Below, piece by piece: positions 56,878-63,767 of a stretch of 64,000 nucleotides of DNA. Where the stretch lies: assembly GCF_003434305.1 (NCBI RefSeq), contig NZ_QKKX01000022.1, positions 19,223-83,222 on the forward strand. Reading direction: 5' to 3'. Under the pieces are notes generated by a model. That model ran no database searches and was not told where the DNA came from. It saw only the letters and a program-made list of their open reading frames with translations. The position numbers and the translations under genes were made by a program. The first letter of the stretch is position 1, and the number at the start of each line of letters is the position of its first letter. This DNA is from Micromonospora sp. MW-13 (GTDB lineage: Bacteria; Actinomycetota; Actinomycetes; Mycobacteriales; Micromonosporaceae).

Positions 56878-57066
56878 GGCGCGAAAGTCTAGCCCGATGG
56901 ACTATCGTCGGCGGGTGCCTGGGGTACGGTCTCCGGCCCGACCCTGGGGGCGACCCCTATGACCCCTGCCGCTCAGTGACGGTGGTCACACTCTCCGAAC
57001 ATAATTTCGCACTGAGTGGAGGCGACACCACTCGACGTATACCGGTCTGCTCAGGCATGCTTGTGG

Positions 57067-57095
57067 TTGCGACGAGGATTCACGTGTCGTACGAA
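57067..57095 (+). promoter_or_regulatory. Possible promoter of the 6C RNA
   Basis: TTGCGA (57067-57072) and TACGAA (57090-57095) are 17 nt apart. This would start transcription near 57102, just before the C-rich hairpins. The -10 deviates at its last base. Confidence 0.4.
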
Positions 57096-57101
57096 GCAGG
57101 C

Positions 57102-57210
57102 CCTCGGCGGTTGCACCCCCCGTGACCGCTGAGCCGGTTCGGCTCAACCCCCCCGGAGCCGAACCGCCCGACGACCCCCGTCTCCCCCCGACGGGGGTCG
57201 TCCCTTTTCC
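57102..57210 (+). ncRNA. 6C RNA (actinobacterial C-rich-loop small RNA)
   Basis: Two consecutive strong hairpins carry runs of C in their loops. GGTTCGGCTC (57136-57145) pairs with GAGCCGAACC (57156-57165) around a loop with seven Cs. GACGACCCCCGTC (57170-57182) pairs with GACGGGGGTCGTC (57190-57202) around TCCCCCC, followed by CCTTTTCC as terminator. This is the defining shape of 6C RNA (B11 in mycobacteria), which base-pairs with G-rich ribosome binding sites. A third hairpin upstream (GCGGT/ACCGC, 57108-57129) also has six Cs (57116-57121). The neighbouring HAD gene supports the identity. The 5' end is estimated. Confidence 0.8.
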
Positions 57211-57767
57211 GGTCCGCTTCCGTCCCAGGTGACGACCCACTGACCGGGTCGGCCGGGTGGTTGTCCGCCCGCCCCCTTCCCAGGCGCCCCTGCGCCGCTG
57301 CGCTTCCGGCCGGAGACCGGCCAGCCGTTGATCGAGCTGGCCGAGGTGCTGCTGCACGGACCGCACCCGCCACCCCCTGGGAACGGGAACTGACTACCGC
57401 GTACGTCTGCGGTCGCAACGAGTGCCGGTTCTGCCAGCGCGCGCACTCGGCGTTCGCCGCCGCCCTGCTCGACGAGGGCACGACCCTGGTTGACCAGGTA
57501 CGCGCCGACCTGGACAACGCCCCGGTCGGCCCGGTGCCGCTGCCACACGTACGTGTATGCGTAGTTCTTGCCGCATCCCTTGTACTGCTTGACCGATGCG
57601 GCGGTCTGCCCGCCGACGGTGATGTACGCCGTCGCGCCGATCTGCACCGAACTCCCGCAGTGTGGGTTGGTCTCGGCGTGGGCGGGTCCGGCGAACGCCA
57701 GCGCCGCGGGCACAGCCAGCCCGGCGACCGCGAGGATGCGCACACTACGTCGCAAGAAGCTCTTCAT
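57144..57767 (-). CDS. Small secreted protein whose C-terminus is chimeric
   Basis: The first 75 codons look real: MKSFLRRSVRILAVAGLAV...GPAHA signal peptide, then NPHCGSSVQIGATAYITVGGQ and KQYKGCGKNYAYTYVW with paired cysteines. GGAGGT lies 5 nt before the ATG. From about 57545 the frame runs antisense through an AhpD-like gene fragment and into the complement of the 6C RNA. The last 130 residues are therefore low-complexity read-through and not a natural domain. The original protein probably ended near here and lost its stop when the two pieces were joined. Confidence 0.55.
   Translation of the reverse strand: MKSFLRRSVRILAVAGLAVPAALAFAGPAHAETNPHCGSSVQIGATAYITVGGQTAASVKQYKGCGKNYAYTYVWQRHRADRGVVQVGAYLVNQGRALVEQGGGERRVRALAEPALVATADVRGSQFPFPGGGGCGPCSSTSASSINGWPVSGRKRSGAGAPGKGAGGQPPGRPGQWVVTWDGSGPEKGRPPSGGDGGRRAVRLRGG
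57298..57540 (+). pseudogene. AhpD/carboxymuconolactone decarboxylase-like fragment
   Basis: One frame reads RFRPETGQPLIELAEVLLHGP; after a +1 shift near 57365 the next frame reads PWERELTTAYVCGRNECRFCQ (family motif C-x2-C-x3-H in CRFCQRAH), then LVDQVRADLDNAPV. These two pieces follow each other in peroxidase-like members of the family. There is no start region and the sequence stops abruptly near 57540, where the opposite-strand secreted protein begins. Frame-shifted and cut at both ends. Confidence 0.65.
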
Positions 57768-57903
57768 CGGTGACCTCCATCAATGTACCGGGACCGTCGT
57801 GCCCGGTATCGTCATCTATCACGATGATGGCCGCCGGGGCCCGTTCGGTACCTCTTACACCGCTCTGACAACACCTGCCGACGGCGTCTGACATGGGGGA
57901 TGA

Positions 57904-58941
57904 ATGGAAGACCAGCGTGCCGCCGCCGAGTCGATTCAGGACGCCATGGCCGCCGAGAGGTTCGCCGATCAGTTGCGAACACTGCGGACCGGGGTGGGCA
58001 ACCCGTCATTCCGGAAGATGGCTGGGCGGTCGGGCCGCATCTCGCACACGACGCTGCACGAGGCCGCCGCCGGGACCAGGTTTCCCTCGTGGGAGACCAC
58101 GCGCGAGTTCGTCCGGGCTTGCGAGGCGGACGAGGTCCAGTGGCGACGCCGATGGGAGGACGCTCAGAGCCCGGGGACGGGACACTCCGTCCCGGACGGC
58201 GACCTGACGCCGGTCAGCACCGATTCCTCGGCCACGGTCGAAACTCGGGGCACCCTAGACACGATGACGTCCGGTGTCGTGGCCGCCGAGACGTCCCGCG
58301 CCGTGGACACTCTGCCGGCCGGTAGGCCCGCCGTGCCCGGCGTCGCCGCGTCTTCGGACCTCGTGCCGGTGGGCCAACGCGCGCTGCGGGCCGCGGAGCA
58401 CCCGCAGGCGGCGGCGGAGGACGAGGTCACGGGTGCGCGACGGCACCGGTTGCGGTGGCTCGCCGTCGCGGTGGCGGTGGCGGTGGTCGCCGTCCTGGGC
58501 GTCACCGTCCGCGGCCGGTCGTCCCCGGACGGCTCCGGCGCCGTGGCGGCGTCGCCGTCATCGGCAGGGTTCTCGGACGCGTTGATTCCCGGCGACTCGA
58601 GCCAGTTCGTCGCCGACGTCACCATCCCCGACGGTACGCGGGTGAAGGTGAACGCCCACTTCGTGAAGGTGTGGGCGCTCGCGAACGTGGGAACGGTCGA
58701 CTGGCACAACCGCTTCCTCGCGCGGATGAACCCCACCGGTGACGATGACGGTTGCCGGGCGCCGGATCGGGTGGCGATCGGCGACACGCCGCCCGGCGAG
58801 CAGGTGATGATCAGTGTTCCGGTCATCGCGCCGAGCCGCCCCGGGAAGTGCTGGGTCAGCTGGAAGATCGTCGACGAGCACGGGCGGGCCTACTTTCCCA
58901 GTCGCCGGCCAATATTTTTCATGGTCACCGTCATCGCCTGA
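57904..58941 (+). CDS. XRE-HTH membrane protein with an NBR1-Ig-like outer domain
   Basis: A 345-residue protein. A helix-turn-helix occupies about 20-75 (FADQLRTLRTGVGNPSFRKMAGRSG, ISHTTLHEAAAG). A Pro/Ala/Thr linker follows, then one helix (LRWLAVAVAVAVVAVLGVTV, about 180-199) and an NBR1-Ig-like domain (about 225-345) with FVKVWALANVGTVDWHNRFL and WVSWKIVDEHGRAYFP. A DNA-binding head and an Ig-like outer part suggest signalling across the membrane. It is divergent from the small secreted gene and directly precedes three secreted peptidoglycan-directed genes. Weak ribosome binding site GGGGGATGA. Confidence 0.75.
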   Translation: MEDQRAAAESIQDAMAAERFADQLRTLRTGVGNPSFRKMAGRSGRISHTTLHEAAAGTRFPSWETTREFVRACEADEVQWRRRWEDAQSPGTGHSVPDGDLTPVSTDSSATVETRGTLDTMTSGVVAAETSRAVDTLPAGRPAVPGVAASSDLVPVGQRALRAAEHPQAAAEDEVTGARRHRLRWLAVAVAVAVVAVLGVTVRGRSSPDGSGAVAASPSSAGFSDALIPGDSSQFVADVTIPDGTRVKVNAHFVKVWALANVGTVDWHNRFLARMNPTGDDDGCRAPDRVAIGDTPPGEQVMISVPVIAPSRPGKCWVSWKIVDEHGRAYFPSRRPIFFMVTVIA

Positions 58942-59203
58942 GTGCGTCTGGCGGCAGCCGCGGTCAAGCCCGCCACGCCGCCGCCCCGGTCGATTTCCCG
59001 GGTCCCGGCCGTCCGACCGGTGTCAGGGTGCGCATGCTCGATGTCAATCCCGGGTGCCACCCAAGCTGACAACACCAAATTCACCGAGGTCAGTGACGGC
59101 CTGACGGATCTGACAGGACAGCCGGGGTACCGAACAGCAGACCCCTTCTCGCAGAGTGATGTTCGTTCCGAACGCGACTCACTACCTACGAGGAGGATCG
59201 AGT

Positions 59204-60067
59204 ATGCACCGTCCCTGGATAGCCGTCGGGCTCGCCGCGCTCTGCGTGGCAGTCGGCGTCCCGGCCCATGCATGGGCCGGGACGCCGACTGCCGCAGCGC
59301 AGCGGACCGTCACCATGGCCGCGGGGCCTGTCGTGGACATGGAGGCCACCGTCCTGGCCGCCCAGATCGACCCCCGCCGTGCCGACCACACACTGACCCC
59401 GGGCGCGAAGAGTTCCGTGCTCGCCGTCGAGCAGGCGCTCCAGGCCCAGAAGCTGCTGAACACGCAGTGGGTCGACGGCTACTTCGGCACCGAGACCGTC
59501 TCGGCGTACGCGGCCTACCAGCGCTCGCTCGGCTACACCGGCCTGGCCGCGAACGGGCTGCCCGGCACGACGTCGCTGACGAAGCTCGGGCGGAATCGGT
59601 ACACCGTCGGCAACACGATCGGCCCGGGCGCGAAGGTCCAGCGTGACGGGTACGTCGTCGACGCCCGTACTCAGGCGATGCTGGCCGAGGCCCAGCGTCT
59701 GCTCGGTTACACCCTGGTGCTCGAGCAGGGCTCGTACAACCCCGGGGGCGACCCGACGTCGGCCGGTACGCACGACGGCGGGGGCGTGGTGGACATCGCG
59801 GTCACCGGCATGACCGCGGCCACGCGTACCGCCGTCGTCCGGGCTCTACGCCAGGTCGGCTTCGCAGCCTGGGTCCGTAACCCGAGTCAGGGTGACTGGC
59901 CGTGGCACATCCACGCCGTGGCGATCAACGACACGGACCTGTCCAGCCAGGCGCAGCACCAGGCCGGCGACTACTACCTCGGCATGAACGGCCTGGCCAA
60001 CCGTGGCCCGGACGACGGCCCCCGGATTCCGATCAAAACCTGGGAGCAGTACCAGCGCGGGCAGTGA
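59204..60067 (+). CDS. Secreted peptidoglycan-binding M15-type peptidase
   Basis: A 287-residue exported protein. A Sec signal (1-27) is followed by a peptidoglycan-binding domain 1 (about 60-125: SVLAVEQALQAQKLL, WVDGYFGTETVSAYAAYQ). The last part (about 145-245) has TSAGTHDGGGVVDIAV and WPWHIHAVAIND, giving the H-x6-D and H-x-H zinc ligands of M15-like D,D- or L,D-peptidases. GGAGG lies 8 nt before the ATG. A 46-bp perfect palindrome lies in the signal-peptide codons. It is the first of three co-directional secreted genes. Confidence 0.8.
   Translation: MHRPWIAVGLAALCVAVGVPAHAWAGTPTAAAQRTVTMAAGPVVDMEATVLAAQIDPRRADHTLTPGAKSSVLAVEQALQAQKLLNTQWVDGYFGTETVSAYAAYQRSLGYTGLAANGLPGTTSLTKLGRNRYTVGNTIGPGAKVQRDGYVVDARTQAMLAEAQRLLGYTLVLEQGSYNPGGDPTSAGTHDGGGVVDIAVTGMTAATRTAVVRALRQVGFAAWVRNPSQGDWPWHIHAVAINDTDLSSQAQHQAGDYYLGMNGLANRGPDDGPRIPIKTWEQYQRGQ
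59248..59293. repeat. 46-bp perfect palindrome inside the signal-peptide region
   Basis: The 23-nt arm 59248-59270, starting GGCAGTCGGCGTCCCGGC, is followed directly by its exact complement 59271-59293, centred on CATGCATG. With one wobble pair it extends further. Both strands encode the same peptide GVPAHAWAGTPTA there, which spans the signal cleavage site. In mRNA it would form a very stable hairpin 45 nt into the gene. Confidence 0.95.
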
Positions 60068-60120
60068 CCCGCATCCGACCCGATCCACCAACCATCGCCC
60101 ACTGTTCAGAGAGGACATCA

Positions 60121-60902
60121 TGAACATCCGCAAGAGTCTCGCCGTCGTCGGCGCCGCGCTCGCCATGACCACCTCCATCCTGAGCGTCGCCTCGCCGGCG
60201 TCGGCGGCGTCCCGGGACGGGGTCTGCGACAGCGGTGAGTTCTGCTACTACTACAACAGCGACGAGGCCGGCTCGGTCTCGGACTTCACTGGGTCGCTCG
60301 GCGACTACGGCACGACCCAGCCGTCGTGCTACGAGTTCAAGGGTGCGGGCAACGGCCAGGGCGTGTGCGTGAAGAACAACGCCGCGTCGGTGTGGAACCG
60401 CACCAGCACGACCGTACGGGTCTACTTCAACAGCAACTTCGCCGGTGCGAGCCAGGACTTCGCGGCCGGGACGAAGGGCAACCTCAACGCCACGCTCAAG
60501 AACAACAACGCCTCGCACGACATCGTCGGCTCCGGCGGCGGCACCTACCCGGCCGACCCGCGCGCGTCCGAGGCTGTCGCGTTCGCGAGGGCGCGGCTCG
60601 GGCACACCGACTGGAACAACCAGTGCGAGCTGTTCGTCGAGCGGGCGTTCGGCACCAGCGGCCGGTTCGCCACGGCGCTCACGCACTACAACTGGCAGAA
60701 GAACAACGGGCGCATTCACACCGGCTCGGTGCCGCCTGCCGGAACGGCGGTGTTCTTCACGTCCACCACGTCGGCCGGGCACGTCATGCTCTCGATCGGC
60801 GGCAACAGCGCCATCAGCACCGGACCGAGCGTCTACCAGACCAACTCGTTCCGGGATCGGTCCGACTACCTGGGCTGGGCCTACGTCCCGAGCAGCTGGT
60901 GA
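60121..60902 (+). CDS. Secreted I36-like protein fused to an NlpC/P60 or CHAP-like domain
   Basis: A 260-residue exported protein. Signal 1-30 (SPASAA) is followed by an I36 / beta-gamma-crystallin-like module (about 31-133: GEFCYYYNSDEAG, SVWNRTSTTVRVYFNSNFAG) with paired cysteines. The C-terminal part (about 145-260) has NNQCELFVERAFG and SAGHVMLSIGG, the Cys and His expected of NlpC/P60- or CHAP-like peptidoglycan hydrolases. GAGAGGAC lies before the ATG. Its I36 module is 97% identical in DNA to that of the next gene. Confidence 0.75.
60213..60520 (+). repeat. 308-bp direct repeat, copy 1 (I36 module)
   Basis: Matches 61081-61388 over its full length with 10 substitutions and no gaps. 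It encodes only the I36-like module. Sequence outside the repeat is unrelated on both sides, except for the general signal-peptide pattern. Confidence 0.95.
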
Positions 60903-60984
60903 CCCGGCATGCGCTCGCACGCGCACCGGAGCAGCGCCCAGGCCAACCTCCAACACCTGCTCCACTTCTGAGAGGCGGCTGCGG

Positions 60985-61917
60985 ATGACCATCCTGAAAA
61001 GAGCTTCGGGCATTCTGGCCGTCCTGGTGGCAGCGCTCGTCGGCGTCGCGGTGGCGCCGGGCGCCGCATCCGCCGCCGGCCGGGACGGGGTCTGCGACAG
61101 CGGTGAGTTCTGCTACTACTACAACAGCGACGAGGCCGGCTCCATCTCGGACTTTACTGAGTCGCTCGGCGACTACGGCACGACCCAGCCGTCGTGCTAC
61201 GAGTTCAAGGGTGCGGGCAACGGCCAGGGCGTGTGCGTGAAGAACAATGCAGCGTCGGTGTGGAACCGCACCAGCAAGACCGTGCGGGTCTACTTCAACA
61301 GCAACTTCGCCGGTGCGAGCCAGGACTTCGCGGCCGGGGCGAAGGGCAACCTCAACGCCACGCTGAAGAACAACAACGCCTCGCACGAGCTGCTGAGCAC
61401 AGGCGGGCCGACGGGCTGCAGTACCGACGGCACCAACAGCACGCTGCCGAGCACTATCCTGGTCTACCGGGTCGGTCTCGGGCGAGTCGACCGGGTCGAC
61501 TTCAAGACGTACGTCAAGAACGTCCTCCCGAACGAGTGGGTGACGAGCTGGCCGGACGCCTCGCTGGAGGCCGGTGCCGTAGCCGTCAAGAGCTACGGCT
61601 GGTACTGGGCGCTGCACTCGACCCGGAAAACTCCCGGCGGACAGTGCTACGACGTCCGTGACGACACCGCCGACCAGGTCTACCGGCCGTCGTCGGCGCA
61701 GGCGTCGACGTCCTCTGCGGTGGACAGCACCTGGTCGGCCCGGATGACCCGGAGCGGCAACATCCTGCAGGCGCACTACTGCGCGACCACGACCGCGTGC
61801 GGTGGCTGGGTGACCGGGGACTGGCTGTCGCAGTACGGCTCGCGTGATCTCGCGAACTCGGGCAAGAACTACCAGGCGATTCTGCACTACTACTACAGCA
61901 ACGTGGCCCTTTCCTGA
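60985..61917 (+). CDS. Secreted I36-like protein fused to a SpoIID/LytB domain
   Basis: A 310-residue exported protein. Signal 1-31 is followed by the I36-like module (about 32-135), almost identical to that of the preceding gene. The C-terminal part (about 150-310) has FKTYVKNVLPNEWVTSWP, LEAGAVAVKSYGWYWALH and CYDVRDDTADQVY. These are SpoIID/LytB blocks of glycan-strand-cleaving lytic transglycosylases. GAGAGGCGG lies before the ATG. The two I36 proteins thus carry different wall-active domains. A 15-bp hairpin follows. Confidence 0.82.
   Translation: MTILKRASGILAVLVAALVGVAVAPGAASAAGRDGVCDSGEFCYYYNSDEAGSISDFTESLGDYGTTQPSCYEFKGAGNGQGVCVKNNAASVWNRTSKTVRVYFNSNFAGASQDFAAGAKGNLNATLKNNNASHELLSTGGPTGCSTDGTNSTLPSTILVYRVGLGRVDRVDFKTYVKNVLPNEWVTSWPDASLEAGAVAVKSYGWYWALHSTRKTPGGQCYDVRDDTADQVYRPSSAQASTSSAVDSTWSARMTRSGNILQAHYCATTTACGGWVTGDWLSQYGSRDLANSGKNYQAILHYYYSNVALS
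61081..61388 (+). repeat. 308-bp direct repeat, copy 2 (I36 module)
   Basis: Partner of 60213-60520, 868 bp away, 10 differences. Several differences are synonymous. The close identity points to recent duplication or gene conversion. Confidence 0.95.
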
Positions 61918-61931
61918 CGTCACGCGCCAAC

Positions 61932-61967
61932 CGCGCCGCCCGTCGCAGATCCGCGACGGGCGGCGCG
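61932..61967 (+). terminator. 15-bp perfect hairpin ending the secreted-protein island
   Basis: CGCGCCGCCCGTCGC pairs perfectly with GCGACGGGCGGCGCG around the loop AGATCC, 15 nt after the LytB-type gene. Confidence 0.7.
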
Positions 61968-62092
61968 CTCGTGCCTGCGGTACGTTACGGCGCCACCCGT
62001 CGGCCGGAGGCGACGCGGCTAGACGCGGATGCGACCGTGGGCATCGCCGATCTCGAAGCCGCCCTGACCACGCCCTGCCGAACCGGCGACGG

Positions 62093-62401
62093 TCAGGGTG
62101 CCCGGGGCGAAGAAGCGGCGGCTGCGGCGATCGCCGCAGCGACGCACTCATTGTCCTTGACCAGGGCGCCGACCAAGCGCGGATCGGGCTCGACTGCCTC
62201 GACCAACCCACGCACCAGGTCGCGGATCCTGGCCTCGGGCGACGACTGACGGATGCCGGGGTGCCGCCGATGGAAGCTGTGCCAACGGCGGAGTCCGACG
62301 TCGACCAGGCGCTCGCGGTCGCTGGGTGAGGCGATGGGGCATCCCCGATCCCACCGGTCGGCCAATGCCGCCAGTGCCACTGCGCGAGCCGATTCGGCCA
62401 T
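62093..62401 (-). CDS. Hypothetical small protein
   Basis: A 102-residue, probably helical cytosolic protein (ARAVALAALADRWDRGCP, ERLVDVGLRRWHSFHRRHPG, RIRDLVRGLVEAVEPDP). GGGAGG lies about 5 nt before the ATG at 62401, which is the main support. No family is recognised. It is opposite in direction to its neighbours and lies at the edge of the accessory island. Confidence 0.5.
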   Translation of the reverse strand: MAESARAVALAALADRWDRGCPIASPSDRERLVDVGLRRWHSFHRRHPGIRQSSPEARIRDLVRGLVEAVEPDPRLVGALVKDNECVAAAIAAAAASSPRAP

Positions 62402-62551
62402 CCTCGCCTCCCTGCCGTCTCCACTGCCCCGGTGCCGACCGACACATGCCCAGGGCCAGTGATTTCGCCGGGTGCAACCTGTCGCCACCCTCCGCGCCCG
62501 CCACCTGCTCCGGGCTGCGGTGCCGTAGCAGATCGACCTGGCCTTCGGGCG

Positions 62552-62579
62552 TTATCCACAGGGACCCCGGTTGTCCACA
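62552..62579 (+). promoter_or_regulatory. Pair of DnaA-box-like sites upstream of ssd
   Basis: TTATCCACA (62552-62560) and TTGTCCACA (62571-62579) are in the same orientation, 19 bp apart, each followed by GG. The first matches the classical DnaA box and the second the actinobacterial form. They lie 85-112 nt before the ssd start. Confidence 0.55.
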
Positions 62580-62663
62580 GGTGAGCGCGCGCCATCGGCA
62601 GGGTCTGCTGATTCCCGGCACGCTCTCCGGCAGCACCCCCGAGCCCGACTGCTGGAGGCCGCG

Positions 62664-63767
62664 ATGCCACCCCGTACCTCGTTTCCGCCGCCCCGGCGGC
62701 TGCCCCTGCTGGTGACCTCGGACGACGACCTGCTCGACGACCTGCTCCGGCTCGCCGCCGCCGGCGGCACCGAGGCCGAGGTGGCCGCGGACCCGGCGGC
62801 GGCCCGATCCCGCTGGACACCGGCGCCGCTGGTGCTGGTCGGCAACGACCAGGCCCAGGCGTGCCTGCGGGCGCGGCTGCCGCGCCGGCCACGGATGGTC
62901 CTGGTGGGCCGGTCCGGGCAGCTCGACCCCGGTTGGGAGATCGCCGAGCTGATCGGGGCCGAGCACGTCGCCATCCTCCCGGCCGCCGAGCCGTGGCTGG
63001 TGGACCGGTTCGCCGAGTGCGCGCCGGACCGCGCCGGCAACGGCGCGGCCCGGGTGGTCGCGGTGCTCGGCGGGCGGGGCGGCGCCGGGGCGAGCGTCCT
63101 CGCGGGCGGACTGGCCGTCACCGCCGCCCGGGCCCGACTGCGCACCCTCCTCGTCGACGTCGACCCGCTCGGCGGCGGGCTGGACCTGGTGCTCGGCTGG
63201 GAGCAACTGGAAGGGCTGCGCTGGCCGGCGCTCACCGACGCCGACGGGCGGGTCGACCCGCCGGCGCTGGTCCGGGCCCTGCCCAGTCGGGGTGACCTGG
63301 TGGTGCTCTCCTGGGATCGGGGGGACCTGCTGGCCCTGCCCGCCCCGGCGATGGCGGCCACCCTGGAGGCGGCGCGCCGGGGCCGGGACTTCGTCGTGGC
63401 CGACGTGCCCCGACACCTCGACGACCCGGCCGTGCTCGCGTTGCAGGCCGCCGACCAGGCATTCCTGGTCGTGCCGGCCGAGCTGCGGGCCACTGCGGCG
63501 GCGGCCCGGGTGGTCGCCGCCGCCGCGCCGCACTGCGCCCAGCTCTCCGTCGTCGTACGCGGCCCGGCCCCGGGGCGGTTGAAGGCCGTCGAGGTGGCCC
63601 GCGCCCTGGGGCTGCCGCTGGCCGGCACGCTGCGACCGGAGCCGGGACTCTGCCGGGGGCTGGAGCGGGGTGAGGCACCCGGCGCAGACGGGCGAGGCCC
63701 GCTCGCGGCGCTCTGCCAGCGGATCGTCGGCGAGCTGACCGGCCTGCCCGTGTCAGGCGCGGCATGA
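62664..63767 (+). CDS. ssd: Septum site-determining protein (Ssd, CpaE/MinD-like)
   Basis: A 367-residue CpaE-like ATPase relative. The N-terminal receiver-like part (about 10-120) is followed by a P-loop-like VLGGRGGAGASVLAGGLA (about 134-151). The deviant Walker A lysine of true MinD proteins is absent, as is usual in actinobacterial Ssd. LLVDVDPLGGGLDLVLGW and VADVPRHLDDPAV correspond to the Walker A' / B regions. In mycobacteria Ssd influences septum formation; it heads a tad/flp pilus-type cluster. GGAGG lies 6 nt before the ATG. It overlaps the CpaF gene by ATGA. Confidence 0.85.
   Translation: MPPRTSFPPPRRLPLLVTSDDDLLDDLLRLAAAGGTEAEVAADPAAARSRWTPAPLVLVGNDQAQACLRARLPRRPRMVLVGRSGQLDPGWEIAELIGAEHVAILPAAEPWLVDRFAECAPDRAGNGAARVVAVLGGRGGAGASVLAGGLAVTAARARLRTLLVDVDPLGGGLDLVLGWEQLEGLRWPALTDADGRVDPPALVRALPSRGDLVVLSWDRGDLLALPAPAMAATLEAARRGRDFVVADVPRHLDDPAVLALQAADQAFLVVPAELRATAAAARVVAAAAPHCAQLSVVVRGPAPGRLKAVEVARALGLPLAGTLRPEPGLCRGLERGEAPGADGRGPLAALCQRIVGELTGLPVSGAA

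Noticed and set aside
57261..57773. 170-codon plus-strand ORF as an intact gene
   Set aside because: Only its middle part has AhpD-like homology; the front belongs to another frame and the end is antisense to a signal peptide, so it is reported as a pseudogene fragment.
57785..57807. TACCGGG/CCCGGTA hairpin between the divergent small secreted and XRE genes
   Set aside because: The 7-bp stem could be an operator or chance; it is too short and isolated to call.
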